Assembly (NCBI RefSeq): GCF_038624605.1
Contig: NZ_CP152020.1
Coordinates: 744,001-808,000, forward strand
Origin: Psychrobacillus sp. FSL K6-4046
GTDB lineage: Bacteria; Bacillota; Bacilli; Bacillales_A; Planococcaceae
Length of the DNA: 64,000 nt
Direction: 5' to 3'
The translations under genes were made by a program, and so were the position numbers. The first letter of the stretch is position 1. Each line of letters starts with the position of its first letter. Positions 36,632 through 45,863 of this stretch are shown here, piece by piece. A model generated the notes under the pieces. It worked only from the letters and a program-made list of their open reading frames with translations. It was not told the origin of the DNA and did no database searches.

Positions 36632-37195
36632 ATGAATTTTTTTGTACATGAAAGCAGCTACGTAGACGAAGGTGTGGAAATAGGTTCTGATACGAAAATT
36701 TGGCATTTTAGCCATATCCAAAAAGGTGCAAGAATCGGTGAAAAGTGTTCTATTGGTCAAAATGTAAATATTTCTAATAACGTTCAAATAGGTAATGGCG
36801 TGAAAATCCAAAATAATGTCTCCATATATGAAGGAGTAGTGTTAGAGGATTACGTCTTTTGCGGACCATCTATGGTTTTTACAAATGATTTAACTCCTAG
36901 AAGTAAGTATCCTAAAGGGACTGAAGGATATAAAAAGACGCTAGTAAAATACGGAGCATCCATCGGAGCAAATGCAACAATCGTTTGTGGTAATTCAATT
37001 GGTCGTTGGGCCATGATTGCTTCAGGTGCTGTAGTAACTAAGGATGTTCCAGACCATGCTTTGATGGCAGGGGTACCTGCCAAACAAAAAGGCTGGGTCT
37101 GTGAGTGTGGTCATGTGCTAAAGGAACAATTGAAATGTAGTGAATGTGAAAGAGAATATAATCTTTCTAACGGAGTACTATCAGAAACTCTATAG
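36632..37195 (+). CDS. Hexapeptide acetyltransferase (WbpD-like) with zinc-ribbon tail
   Basis: The 187-residue left-handed beta-helix protein (NISNNVQIGNGVKIQNNVSI and further repeats) is similar to WbpD, which acetylates the 3-amino group of UDP-GlcNAc3NA. A short C-terminal tail has four cysteines in CECG and CSEC (about 157-176) that can bind zinc. The ATG at 36632 follows GGAGG at good spacing. It is placed between the 6-dehydrogenase and aminotransferase genes, as in UDP-diacetamido-uronate pathways. Confidence 0.87.
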   Translation: MNFFVHESSYVDEGVEIGSDTKIWHFSHIQKGARIGEKCSIGQNVNISNNVQIGNGVKIQNNVSIYEGVVLEDYVFCGPSMVFTNDLTPRSKYPKGTEGYKKTLVKYGASIGANATIVCGNSIGRWAMIASGAVVTKDVPDHALMAGVPAKQKGWVCECGHVLKEQLKCSECEREYNLSNGVLSETL

Positions 37196-37231
37196 TTTAA
37201 TTAACTAAAAAGTATAGAAAGCTGGGTTATC

Positions 37232-38359
37232 ATGGAATTTAGAGATTTAAAAACTCAATATGAAACATACAAAAATGAAATTGATTCGGCTATACAGAAG
37301 GTTTTAACTAACACGAACTTCATTGGAGGCAATGAAGTAAAAGAATTAGAAGAACAATTATCAAATTATACAGGAGTAAAGCATACTATTACATGTGCTA
37401 ATGGAACAGAGGCGTTATCTCTTGTATTAATGGCATGGGGTATTAAAGAGGGAGATGCAGTCTTTTTACCTGACTTTACTTTCTTTTCAACAGGTGAAGT
37501 AGTTTCATTTGTTGGAGCAACTCCCATTTTTGTCGATGTAGACAGAAACACATTTAATATAGACACCCAAAAATTAGAACAAGCAATCGTTCAAACAATT
37601 GAGGAAGGAAAATTAACTCCTAAAGTCATCATTCCTGTCGATCTATTTGGACTTCCAGCCGATTATCCTGAAATCGAAAAGATTGCACAAAAATATAAGT
37701 TATTAGTACTGGAAGATGGAGCTCAAGGCTTTGGTGGTAACATTGGCGGTAAACGGGCATGTAGTTTTGGTGATGCGGCAACTACATCGTTCTTTCCCGC
37801 GAAACCATTAGGAGGCTATGGTGATGGAGGGGCTATCTTTACGGATGACGATAATTTAGCAGAATTGTTGAGATCCCTAAAAGTACACGGAAAAGGTAGT
37901 AATAAATATGACAATGTTAGAATTGGTGTGAACTCGAGGTTAGATACCATTCAGGCTGCCATCCTTCAAGTGAAACTAAAGGCCTTTGCTAATCATGAGG
38001 TTACAGATGTCAATCGAGTAGCTGGTCATTACAATGAACGCTTAAAGGATGTCGTTGAAATTCCTTATATGCCAGAAGGCTATATTTCTAGCTTTGCTCA
38101 ATACACGATTAAACTTAAGAACAAAGCAGAAAGAGATAATCTTCAAACCAAGCTAAAAGAAGAAAATATCCCAAGCATGGTCTATTACGTCAAACCGATG
38201 CATAAACAAGAAGCATTTAAAGACCTTGGTTATAATGAGAATGATTGTCCGGTGACCAATGAGTTATGTGATACAGTACTATCATTACCAATGCATCCTT
38301 ATTTGAGTGAGGAAGAGATCGAACAAGTTTGCAAAGTAATCAAAGAATTTATGAACTAA
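37232..38359 (+). CDS. PLP-dependent sugar aminotransferase (WbpE-like)
   Basis: This second DegT-family enzyme (375 residues) has CANGTEALSL, EDGAQGFGG and SFFPAKPLGGYGDGG (PLP lysine). It is close in pattern to WbpE, which aminates the 3-keto group of UDP-GlcNAcA. No WbpB-like oxidoreductase, needed to make that ketone, is encoded in the window. A terminator follows, so it closes the main eps transcript. Confidence 0.9.
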   Translation: MEFRDLKTQYETYKNEIDSAIQKVLTNTNFIGGNEVKELEEQLSNYTGVKHTITCANGTEALSLVLMAWGIKEGDAVFLPDFTFFSTGEVVSFVGATPIFVDVDRNTFNIDTQKLEQAIVQTIEEGKLTPKVIIPVDLFGLPADYPEIEKIAQKYKLLVLEDGAQGFGGNIGGKRACSFGDAATTSFFPAKPLGGYGDGGAIFTDDDNLAELLRSLKVHGKGSNKYDNVRIGVNSRLDTIQAAILQVKLKAFANHEVTDVNRVAGHYNERLKDVVEIPYMPEGYISSFAQYTIKLKNKAERDNLQTKLKEENIPSMVYYVKPMHKQEAFKDLGYNENDCPVTNELCDTVLSLPMHPYLSEEEIEQVCKVIKEFMN

Positions 38360-38366
38360 AATTATG

Positions 38367-38396
38367 AGCAGTCGATGTAATAACTCGACTGCTTTT
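38367..38396 (+). terminator. Terminator of the main eps operon
   Basis: AGCAGTCGA pairs with TCGACTGCT, followed by TTT. It lies 8 bp after the WbpE-like gene. Confidence 0.75.
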
Positions 38397-38463
38397 CTAT
38401 ACCTGAGAGTTTTTCAGATATAAAGTGGTTACTATTTTTATACAAAAAGGTGGAAGTGCTTTC

Positions 38464-39519
38464 ATGATAAAAGATAAGGCTATGAATGTATATCGTCAGG
38501 CGAATATTTATCGGACGTTTATTAGAAAAAACTTAAAATCATCCGTTAATAAAGGAGTTAGCAAAAAAATTTCTAACTCGAGGTTAGGTTTCTTAAGTGA
38601 GTCAGAAATAATTTATAATTTTAAGGAAAATAATCCTCAAGAATACTTATCTGATATACAAAGACTAAATACAAGATATTTAAATAGCCCATATAGTTTT
38701 GTTTTAGATGAAAAGCTAGTATTTGAATCCATGTATAAGCAATATATCAACGTTCCTAAGAATTTGAGTTTAATTGAAGCAGGGAAGTTTTTATGTTTGG
38801 AAGAAGTAGAAAAGATTGATTCTCCTATGAAAATTTTAAAATACTTAGACAGACATTCAGCATGCGTTATTAAACCAATACGTAACGGTGGAGGTTATGG
38901 GATACTTGTTTTGAAGAAGACAGAAGGAAATTACTTTCTAAATGGAACGCAGATAGATGAAGCTGGACTCGAAAAAGTAACTTCCAAGCTAAATAATTAT
39001 ATAGTTAATGAGTTTGTTGAACAAAGTAATTTTAGTAAAGACTTTTATCCGAAGACAACGAATACGATTAGAATTTTAACTATGATAGATCCTCTTACGA
39101 ACAAACCTTTTATACCTATAGCTGTCCAAAGAATGGGGAATTTAACATCTATACCTGCTGACAATTGGACGCAGGGAGGATTAAGTGCAGAAATTGATTT
39201 AGAGACTGGTGAGCTAGGCAAGGGTGTTTCATATCCTAAAAATGGGAAACTACAATGGTATAGTGAACATCCTGAAACAAAGTCACAAATTGAAGGAAAG
39301 TTAGTTCCGAAATGGAATGAAATGAAAGAAAGTATACTAAATGCAGCCTCTATCTATCCATATATTAAATATGTGGGGTGGGATATCGTTATTACTAATG
39401 AAGGATTTTCTGTTCTAGAAGGAAATAATTTTAGTGATGTGAATTTATTGCAGGTGCATAGACCCTTACTTAGAGATGATAGAGTGAAAAGATTTTATAG
39501 ACATTATGGAATTATTTAA
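38464..39519 (+). CDS. ATP-grasp protein, sugar-transfer-associated type
   Basis: The 351-residue protein has an ATP-grasp core (CVIKPIRNGGGYGILVL, NEFVEQ, WDIVIT and LEGNNFSDVN, about 130-345), like the sugar-transfer-associated ATP-grasp family found in capsule loci. It may ligate an amino acid or other carboxylate to a sugar. I chose the ATG at 38464 because AAAGGTGG precedes it; the frame is open from an ATG at 38425. It lies after the operon terminator, so it may have its own promoter. Confidence 0.8.
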   Translation: MIKDKAMNVYRQANIYRTFIRKNLKSSVNKGVSKKISNSRLGFLSESEIIYNFKENNPQEYLSDIQRLNTRYLNSPYSFVLDEKLVFESMYKQYINVPKNLSLIEAGKFLCLEEVEKIDSPMKILKYLDRHSACVIKPIRNGGGYGILVLKKTEGNYFLNGTQIDEAGLEKVTSKLNNYIVNEFVEQSNFSKDFYPKTTNTIRILTMIDPLTNKPFIPIAVQRMGNLTSIPADNWTQGGLSAEIDLETGELGKGVSYPKNGKLQWYSEHPETKSQIEGKLVPKWNEMKESILNAASIYPYIKYVGWDIVITNEGFSVLEGNNFSDVNLLQVHRPLLRDDRVKRFYRHYGII

Positions 39520-39645
39520 AGAAGGAGTTTCCGATAAAAACATTGAGTAACAATTTTTGAAGGAAGAGTATAAATAGAGATATATCATAAGATGGTTAAA
39601 GAATTAATAGATAAAATGTTCATGATTAAATAATATAATGGAAGA

Positions 39646-39687
39646 AAGAAGCAGTATTTTTATTAGCAGGTTAAGCTGCTTCTTTTA
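39646..39687. terminator. Candidate bidirectional terminator
   Basis: AAGAAGCAG and CTGCTTCTT form a 9-bp stem, with a 21-base loop and a T-run. It separates the ATP-grasp gene from the converging small minus-strand gene. Confidence 0.5.
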
Positions 39688-39690
39688 AAC

Positions 39691-39879
39691 TTATTTTTTA
39701 GAGTTAAAATCAAACCGTTTTATATAGTTACACCCCTCACAAGCCATACCAATTTGTTTATTTGTTTCAGGATCTATAAAATAAAACTCATTATAACCAC
39801 AAATCTCACACTCTTTTATATGCAGAATTTTTCTTGGTCCTATCTCCTCGTCTAACTTAGTGCTAAAGTCTGACAACAA
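39691..39879 (-). CDS. Small zinc-ribbon protein
   Basis: The 62-residue protein has two CxxC pairs (CEICGYNE and CEGCNY) that can bind zinc. The start is TTG after GAGGTG. There is no known family match by eye; it may be a nucleic-acid-binding or regulatory factor. Confidence 0.6.
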   Translation of the reverse strand: MLSDFSTKLDEEIGPRKILHIKECEICGYNEFYFIDPETNKQIGMACEGCNYIKRFDFNSKK

Positions 39880-40301
39880 TTACTACACCTCATAACATCA
39901 TATTCTTTTACTCCCTTTAACTTCGGTAGAATTCTTAAATATTTAATAGTATTCATTAAAGATTACTAAGAAAGTGTCTTTTATTTCTATTATTTATAGG
40001 ATAAAAAATATCATTATATCCGTATATCATTATTAATTAATACAATATAAATATAAAAACCTTTTTCATGAAAATACATAGTAAAATAGTTTTGTGTTTT
40101 TCTGATAAAAGGTAAAAAGAAATAGTTCTACCAATAAAAGTATAAAACGAAAGTCCTTGGTGGTCAATCATATTTTGTGTAAGTTAAGCAAAAGAAGATG
40201 AAATATAAATTAAATATAAAATAATAAAAGGTATTTAAAGGTATTTTTAAGTGTATATAGAATTACTTAATTAGACTGATATTTTTGCTAAGGAGGAGTC
40301 T
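39880..40301. other. AT-rich intergenic region, no gene seen
   Basis: About 420 bp with no coding frame or clear repeat. It ends in the AAGGAGGAG ribosome binding site of the next gene. Confidence 0.5.
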
Positions 40302-40973
40302 ATGTTAAGTAGAATGGTATTAAATGAACAATTTATCGTCATGGCTAAATTTGAGTATAGGCAATTTGAGATACACCAGGTTATTACTAGGCCAGAGGCA
40401 AGAATTATAAGAAAGGGAGCAACCATCCCAGATGATTTAAGTAATAGAAAAGCTAATGCGTTAATTGTTATGCAAAACCCTGGGAGCTGCCTACCGAGAG
40501 AAGAATCAAAAGATGGATGGCAGGAAAGTATTCCGGATAAAACGCAATATCAGCTTATGCGATTAATGGAACGTATGGATTGGGATGAACTAATAATTGT
40601 TAATCTATCGGATATGTGTGAGGGAGATTCCTTTGAGTTCCTGCGATTGCTTAAAATATGCGAGCTCCAAAATGTTCCAAATTCGCGTTATGCTAATAAT
40701 ATAAAAGAATTTATTGAAATGACTACTTTAGTGGAGCATGTGTTGTATGGTTGGGGATCTAGACCTGAAGCTAAGCGACTTGCGGAAGAACATGGTTTTT
40801 TACCGTTGAGTGGATTGGACTTGAATGGTAAAGTACCAAAGGCATACTGGCATAAAACGAGAAACTATCCAAGACATCCATTTCCTTATCTGCCTAATAG
40901 GTGTATAGAGTGGATTGAGGAAATGACTGCTATTATAAAGGAACAATCAGAAGTTACTATTAAGGAATTTTAA
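40302..40973 (+). CDS. DUF1643-like protein of unknown function
   Basis: The 223-residue protein has features like the DUF1643 family: ALIVMQNPGS (about 65-74), a KTQYQLMRLM segment and LIIVNLSD (about 107-114), and a C-terminal motif with HPFPYLP. The function of the family is unknown. The ATG at 40302 follows AAGGAGGAG. It lies alone between the eps region and the DUF2628 gene. Confidence 0.7.
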   Translation: MLSRMVLNEQFIVMAKFEYRQFEIHQVITRPEARIIRKGATIPDDLSNRKANALIVMQNPGSCLPREESKDGWQESIPDKTQYQLMRLMERMDWDELIIVNLSDMCEGDSFEFLRLLKICELQNVPNSRYANNIKEFIEMTTLVEHVLYGWGSRPEAKRLAEEHGFLPLSGLDLNGKVPKAYWHKTRNYPRHPFPYLPNRCIEWIEEMTAIIKEQSEVTIKEF

Positions 40974-40984
40974 CATGCTTGTAG

Positions 40985-41042
40985 TTGAACCAAAGGAGCA
41001 GACCTCCTTTAACGAGTAGTTAAACTGCTTCTTTTGGTTGAA
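40985..41042 (+). terminator. Inverted repeat after the DUF1643-like gene
   Basis: AACCAAAGGAGCAG and CTGCTTCTTTTGGTT form an imperfect stem. It may end the upstream transcript. The rest of the gap to 41255 shows nothing else. Confidence 0.45.
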
Positions 41043-41255
41043 CTATAGAACTACAATAAAATACTTCTTCAAATTACTCTCCCCTACATGGCCTCCCAAT
41101 TAACTTAATTGTTCATAGACTAAGTAATATACCATATAGCATCAATAAAATCGTATTGATAGATTTTTAGGTTTATACAATATTTAAAATAGACATAGAC
41201 AAAGTGTAATATCCATACAATAGAGCACTTCAGATAAAAAAGGAGGAATACATAG

Positions 41256-41732
41256 ATGGATAAGAAATATCCGGAGTTAGATGAGTCGTTACATGGGGCA
41301 TTTGTAGGAGCTAGCAAATGGGAGTATTATTCCCGAAAGTGGAATCAGGGGCTATCCTGGAATTGGGCAGCTTTTTTCCTTTCGTTCTTTTGGCTAGGCT
41401 ATCGGAAAATGTATGCGTATATTTTAATCATACTAGGTCTTTTTCTTTTATATGATCTGATCATTGTCTTGAGTGGGATCGATTTTGGGGTAGATTCGAC
41501 CATAGGAATTACAGTAGGGGTCATCTGTGGTTTTTTAGGAAACTACTTATATCTGATGCATGCGAATAAGGAGATTAAGAGAGTCACGGAGCAGCAACAT
41601 GGCAGTGAGGAATTCGTGCAGTCAGAGCTTCAACTGCGTGGGGGTACTAGCTGGCTTGGAGTGTTGGCTGCCTTTGGGTTGCTGATTGTTTATGGGGTTC
41701 TTGCTGGGATGATTTATGGGTTTGGGGGATAG
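41256..41732 (+). CDS. DUF2628-family membrane protein
   Basis: The 158-residue protein has the DUF2628 pattern WNWAAFFLSFFWLGYRKMY (about 35-53) with three or four hydrophobic segments. The function is unknown. The start follows AAAGGAGG. A 115-bp REP array begins 6 bp after the stop. Confidence 0.8.
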   Translation: MDKKYPELDESLHGAFVGASKWEYYSRKWNQGLSWNWAAFFLSFFWLGYRKMYAYILIILGLFLLYDLIIVLSGIDFGVDSTIGITVGVICGFLGNYLYLMHANKEIKRVTEQQHGSEEFVQSELQLRGGTSWLGVLAAFGLLIVYGVLAGMIYGFGG

Positions 41733-41737
41733 CGTGC

Positions 41738-42068
41738 GTCCCTGTGTCAGACACAATTCTTTTGGGTGAACCCTTGTGTAGGTGGGTTTTTTGTGGAATT
41801 GTGTTTGTCCCTGTGTTACACACAATTCGCTACAATTCGGAGGGGTGACGTCATCCCTGTGTCAGACACAATTCTTTTAGGTGAACCCTTGTCAGAGGTG
41901 ATTTTTTGTGGAATTGTGTTTGTCCCTGTGTCGCACACAATTCGCTACAATTCGAAGGTTTGACTTCATCCCTGTGTCAGACACAATTCTTTTGGGTGAG
42001 CCCTGTGATAGGTGGGCTTTTCGGGGGATTTTGTTTGTCCCTGTGTTACACACAATTCGCTACAATTC
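41738..42068. repeat. REP-like array, 115-bp period, three units
   Basis: TCCCTGTGT-type cores occur at 41738, 41807, 41853, 41922, 41968 and 42037. The two alternating kinds repeat with an exact 115-bp period. The palindrome TGTGTCAGACACA and the outer GAATTGTGT/ACACAATTC arms can fold into hairpins. The same unit forms the array at 51.6-52.1 kb next to the RAYT gene. Confidence 0.93.
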
Positions 42069-42096
42069 AAAGGACATACGATCAACAAATTTTCGG

Positions 42097-42125
42097 AGCA
42101 TCTTGATTATAAGATGCTTTTTTTA
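42097..42125 (+). terminator. Intrinsic terminator after the REP array
   Basis: AGCATCTT pairs with AAGATGCT, followed by seven T. It ends transcription from the DUF2628 gene through the array. Confidence 0.85.
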
Positions 42126-42239
42126 TTTGTCCTTGTGATTTTATTAGCAAAAATCGGGTGTGTTATCACAAAAGTACTAATGATAATAAACTATTAAGTT
42201 AAAATATAACTATTTTTCTGAATGTTAAAATATATACTA

Positions 42240-42261
42240 CCATACAAGTATACAATTATGG
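42240..42261. promoter_or_regulatory. GntR-operator-like palindrome
   Basis: CCATA-N4-GTATAC-N4-TATGG style symmetry over 22 bp (16 of 22 positions symmetric) lies just upstream of the GntR gene. Likely autoregulatory site for the uronate operon (inference). Confidence 0.4.
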
Positions 42262-42282
42262 TAATATGACTTTAGTAAAGGG

Positions 42283-42975
42283 GTGAGTATTCTGCTAGCA
42301 GATAATTTTAATAAGAGAAAGAATGTCTCTACTCGAGATCATGTGTATGAGACGTTAAAGGAAAGCATCATTAAATTAGATTTGAAACCGGGGCAGAGTG
42401 TCTCGGAAAAAGAGATTTCGGAGTTGCTTAGTGTCAGCCGTACGCCTGTTAGAGAAGCGTTTGTGAAGCTTGCGCAGGAGGAGCTGCTGGAGGTTTACCC
42501 TCAGCGTGGCACGTTTATCTCTTTAATAGACTTAGAGCATGTGGAAGAGGTTCGTTTTATTCGAGAGTTGCTAGAACGTGCATCGGCTAAGCTTGCTGCG
42601 GAGCGTCCAGAAAACGTGGACTTTGTTTCTTTGAGAGAAAATTTACAGAGGCAGCGGTATTGTATAGAAGAAAAAAACTATACGAAGCTTTTCGAGCTGG
42701 ATGAGGAATTCCACTATATTATTTCGATTGGTGCAGAAAAGCCGAGAATCTGGTCCGTGCTCCAAAATTTTAATTCCCATCTTAATAGAATTAGAATGTT
42801 GAGCCTGGCAGCTAACTATAATTGGGAGCAAATTTTGTCTCAGCATATGGTGATTGCTAACGCAATAGAGAATGGGGATCCTCAGCTTGCAGATGAGGCG
42901 ATGGGAGAGCACTTAAGGAAATTACGCTTTGAACTTGATTCATTAAAAGAGGAATATCCGGATTATTTTAAGTAA
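42283..42975 (+). CDS. GntR/FadR-family regulator of the uronate operon
   Basis: The 230-residue regulator has an N-terminal winged helix (KEISELLSVSRTPVREAFVKL, helix near 46-66) and an FCD effector domain with the metal-binding histidines (HYIISIG and the later H residues). FCD regulators of this kind (UxuR, ExuR, KdgR types) usually respond to uronate intermediates. The start is uncertain: GTG at 42283 lies within AAAGGGGTGA, and a CTG at 42292 has better spacing. It leads the uronate genes. Confidence 0.88.
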   Translation: MSILLADNFNKRKNVSTRDHVYETLKESIIKLDLKPGQSVSEKEISELLSVSRTPVREAFVKLAQEELLEVYPQRGTFISLIDLEHVEEVRFIRELLERASAKLAAERPENVDFVSLRENLQRQRYCIEEKNYTKLFELDEEFHYIISIGAEKPRIWSVLQNFNSHLNRIRMLSLAANYNWEQILSQHMVIANAIENGDPQLADEAMGEHLRKLRFELDSLKEEYPDYFK

Positions 42976-42992
42976 TTTTTTTTAAAGGGAAA

Positions 42993-43006
42993 TGTAAGCG
43001 CTTTAT
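42993..43006. promoter_or_regulatory. cre box (CcpA site) upstream of the TRAP gene
   Basis: TGTAAGCGCTTTAT matches the cre consensus TGWAANCGNTNWCA except for the last two bases. It lies 24 bp before the TRAP substrate-binding protein gene, suggesting carbon catabolite repression. Confidence 0.65.
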
Positions 43007-43029
43007 TCAAAAAACAAGGGGGCTTTTCA

Positions 43030-44043
43030 ATGAAAGGGAAAAAGTATTTACTATTAAGTTTGGTTTTCATGGTGTGCACATTGCTTGCAGCATGCTCGGA
43101 TGGGAACGATGGTAAGACGACGGCTAGTGCGGATAAGGTTTATACACTCAAGATTAATACTGCATTGGCTTCAACTGACCCAATTTATCAAGGTATAGAA
43201 GCTTTTAAAGATCGCGTTGCAGAAAGAACAGATGATAAAGTCATCGTTGAAATTTATGGGAATGGTTCACTTGGCGATGATAGCGATGTATTGGAGCAAG
43301 CGAAGGTAGGAGCGAATGTAGCTGTGCTAGTAGACTCCGGTCGTTTAGCGGAAATGGTTCCGGAAATCGGTATTCTTTCGGCTCCGTATATTGTAGACAG
43401 CTATGATGAGGCAAACAAGGTAGCTCAGTCAGACCTATTTAAAGGATGGGAAGAGAAGCTTGCGAGTGAACATAATTTACAAATTTTATCGTTTAACTGG
43501 TATCAGGGAGATCGTCACTTTTTAACGAACAAAAAAATCGAGAAGCCATCTGATTTGAAGGGCTTAAAAATTAGAACACCGGGAGCTACTGTATGGACAG
43601 AAACCATTTCTGCAATGGGAGCTAGTCCTGCTGGTATGGCATTCTCCGAGGTATACCCAGGGATTCAACAAGGGGTTATCGATGGTGCTGAGGCACAGCA
43701 TCCAGCGTCGTATGGAGCTAACTTACACGAGGTTGTGAAGTATATTGCAAAGACTGGTCATTTCCAGTTAATCACTGGCATTGTAGCTGGAGCTGATTGG
43801 ATGGCTGAGCTACCAGAGGACTATCAGGCAATCATTTATGAAGAGGCTCAAAAGGCTGGAGAAGAAGCTTCTGAAAATACAATCGGACAGCTAGCTGACT
43901 TTGAAGAAAAGATGAAAGCGGCTGGCGTGGAGATTAACGAAGTAGATCTCGAAGCATTTAAAAAAGCGACAGAGGTTGTGTATGAAAAGATAGATGGCTA
44001 TGCAGATTTGAAGGATGAAGTGAACAATATTCTAGGAAAGTAG
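43030..44043 (+). CDS. TRAP transporter substrate-binding lipoprotein (DctP family)
   Basis: The 337-residue protein has a lipoprotein signal (lipobox LAAC with C22) and a DctP-type binding domain. The ligand-contact region GLKIRTPGATVWTETISAMG (arginine about 181) binds the carboxylate. It should deliver an organic acid, here probably glucuronate, to the DctQ/DctM permease. It overlaps the start of the small permease gene. Confidence 0.92.
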   Translation: MKGKKYLLLSLVFMVCTLLAACSDGNDGKTTASADKVYTLKINTALASTDPIYQGIEAFKDRVAERTDDKVIVEIYGNGSLGDDSDVLEQAKVGANVAVLVDSGRLAEMVPEIGILSAPYIVDSYDEANKVAQSDLFKGWEEKLASEHNLQILSFNWYQGDRHFLTNKKIEKPSDLKGLKIRTPGATVWTETISAMGASPAGMAFSEVYPGIQQGVIDGAEAQHPASYGANLHEVVKYIAKTGHFQLITGIVAGADWMAELPEDYQAIIYEEAQKAGEEASENTIGQLADFEEKMKAAGVEINEVDLEAFKKATEVVYEKIDGYADLKDEVNNILGK

Positions 44044-44051
44044 TGATTGCA

Positions 44052-44543
44052 ATGATCAATAGAGTTGCAGGAGTATATGTGAGGTTTGAAAACTTCCTGA
44101 CAAACTTTTTAATGATTGGAATTGTGTTCTTCGTCTTTTTAGCAGCGGTTATGAGGTGGGCTGGCTGGCCCCTCTCATGGTCGGTTGAATTTGCTCAATT
44201 GCTGTTTGTTTGGGCTATCTTCTTGGGGGCCAACCGAACGTTAAGAGAGCGAAAACACATTACCGTAGATGTAGTTGTGAAGGCCATGCCTCAAAAAGTA
44301 AGGAATGTCATTGAGGTGTTTACTAAATTGCTCGTCCTAGCTTTTTTAGTTTTTTTAACAAAGTATGGTTTCCAATTAAGTATGGAGAATTCAGCGCGTC
44401 AAATCAGTAATCTTCCGTTGAGCTACTCTTTTATTACGTCTGCTGTCCCCGTTGGAAGTGTGTTGATGATCCTAACTATTCTGGGTCAGTTAAAAGATGA
44501 AGTGAGCGGGTTTAAATCTACATCAAACGAGCTGAAATCATAG
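44052..44543 (+). CDS. TRAP transporter small permease (DctQ family)
   Basis: The protein of about 163 residues has four transmembrane helices and the DctQ motif FVWAIFLGANRTLRERKHI. It partners with the DctM protein. An in-frame GTG at 44043 overlaps the upstream stop; the ATG at 44052 is equally plausible. Confidence 0.9.
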   Translation: MINRVAGVYVRFENFLTNFLMIGIVFFVFLAAVMRWAGWPLSWSVEFAQLLFVWAIFLGANRTLRERKHITVDVVVKAMPQKVRNVIEVFTKLLVLAFLVFLTKYGFQLSMENSARQISNLPLSYSFITSAVPVGSVLMILTILGQLKDEVSGFKSTSNELKS

Positions 44544-44555
44544 GGAGGGAATCAC

Positions 44556-45836
44556 TTGTTAGTAGTTGCTATTGTATTTTTTATTTTACTTCTGCTCAAT
44601 ATGCCTGTTGCTTTTGCTATAGGTATTGGGAGTCTCATGTACTTTTTAATAGGCTCCGACTTACCTATTGAAATAACAACACAGCGAATGGTAGCAGGGA
44701 CCCAATCCTTTCCGCTTTTAGCTGTCCCTTTCTTTATACTGGCTGGGAATCTGATGAATGCATCAGGGATTACAGAGCGTCTAATTCGGTTTTCCAATGC
44801 GTTAACTGGGCATTTGAAGGGGAGTCTAGCGCATGTATCCATTGTGCTTAGTACAGTGATGGGAGGAGTATCTGGTTCAGCCAATGCAGATGCAGCCATG
44901 CAGAGCCGTATACTTGGTCATCAAATGATTGCACGTGGCTATTCAGGTGGATATTCTGCTTCCGTTATAGCGATTAGTTCGTTGATCACTGCTACTATTC
45001 CACCGAGTATTGGTCTGATTCTCTATGGCTATGTTGGGCAAGTGTCTATTGGAAAACTGTTTTTGGCAGGGATTATCCCAGGCTTTTTAATGATGACATG
45101 TCTGATGGTCATTTCTTATGTGATAGCAAGAAAACGTAATTATGACAGCAACATCGTTCAAAAAAGAGCAACTTTTAAAGAGATTATGATTACCTTAAAA
45201 GAAAGTATTTGGGCGCTTATGTTCCCAGTCATTTTAGTAGTAGGAATTCGCTTTGGTATATTTACTGCCTCAGAAGCAGGTGCTTTTGCAGTTGTTTATG
45301 CGTTAATCGTTGGTTTCTTTATTTACAAGGAGTTAAACTGGAAAAATTTCAAAGAGGCACTTTCCCAATCGGTGACAGACAATGCTTCTATTCTATTAAT
45401 AATTTCCGTTTCTTCTATTCTAGGTTTCTTAATTACATACGATCGCTTACCACAAAATGCGGCTGACTTTTTAATAGGGATCACGACAAACGAACATCTG
45501 ATGATCATTTTAATATTACTCTTCCTTGTTATTGCGGGAATGTTCATCGAGTCTACGGTATTGGTTCTGTTACTGACGCCTATTTTCCTACCAATTGTTC
45601 AGCAAGTAGGAGTGGACCCGGTACATTTTGGGATCTTGATGATGACAATCGTTACGTTTGGAGGAATGACTCCACCAGTTGGTGTCACGATGTATACGAC
45701 AACCTCGATTATGAAGGTGCCATTAGAGGATTATATAAAAGAGTCGATTCCTTTTATATTAGGTGTATTCGCATTGGTTCTTTTATTAACCTTTGTTCCT
45801 TCTATTGTCATGTTCTTACCAGATCTGTTTATGTAA
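44556..45836 (+). CDS. TRAP transporter large permease (DctM family)
   Basis: The 426-residue protein has about 12 membrane segments, with the family motifs PLLAVPFFILAGNLM, GSANADAAM and TPPVGVTMYTT. It couples substrate uptake to a sodium gradient. The start is TTG at 44556 after GGGAGGG. Confidence 0.93.
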   Translation: MLVVAIVFFILLLLNMPVAFAIGIGSLMYFLIGSDLPIEITTQRMVAGTQSFPLLAVPFFILAGNLMNASGITERLIRFSNALTGHLKGSLAHVSIVLSTVMGGVSGSANADAAMQSRILGHQMIARGYSGGYSASVIAISSLITATIPPSIGLILYGYVGQVSIGKLFLAGIIPGFLMMTCLMVISYVIARKRNYDSNIVQKRATFKEIMITLKESIWALMFPVILVVGIRFGIFTASEAGAFAVVYALIVGFFIYKELNWKNFKEALSQSVTDNASILLIISVSSILGFLITYDRLPQNAADFLIGITTNEHLMIILILLFLVIAGMFIESTVLVLLLTPIFLPIVQQVGVDPVHFGILMMTIVTFGGMTPPVGVTMYTTTSIMKVPLEDYIKESIPFILGVFALVLLLTFVPSIVMFLPDLFM

Positions 45837-45863
45837 GAGAATAATATGTTTGGAGGGTATCTC

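Noticed and set aside
41738-42197. Small open frames within the first REP array
   Set aside because: They follow from the 115-bp repeat in three frames, have no ribosome binding sites and are not conserved as proteins.
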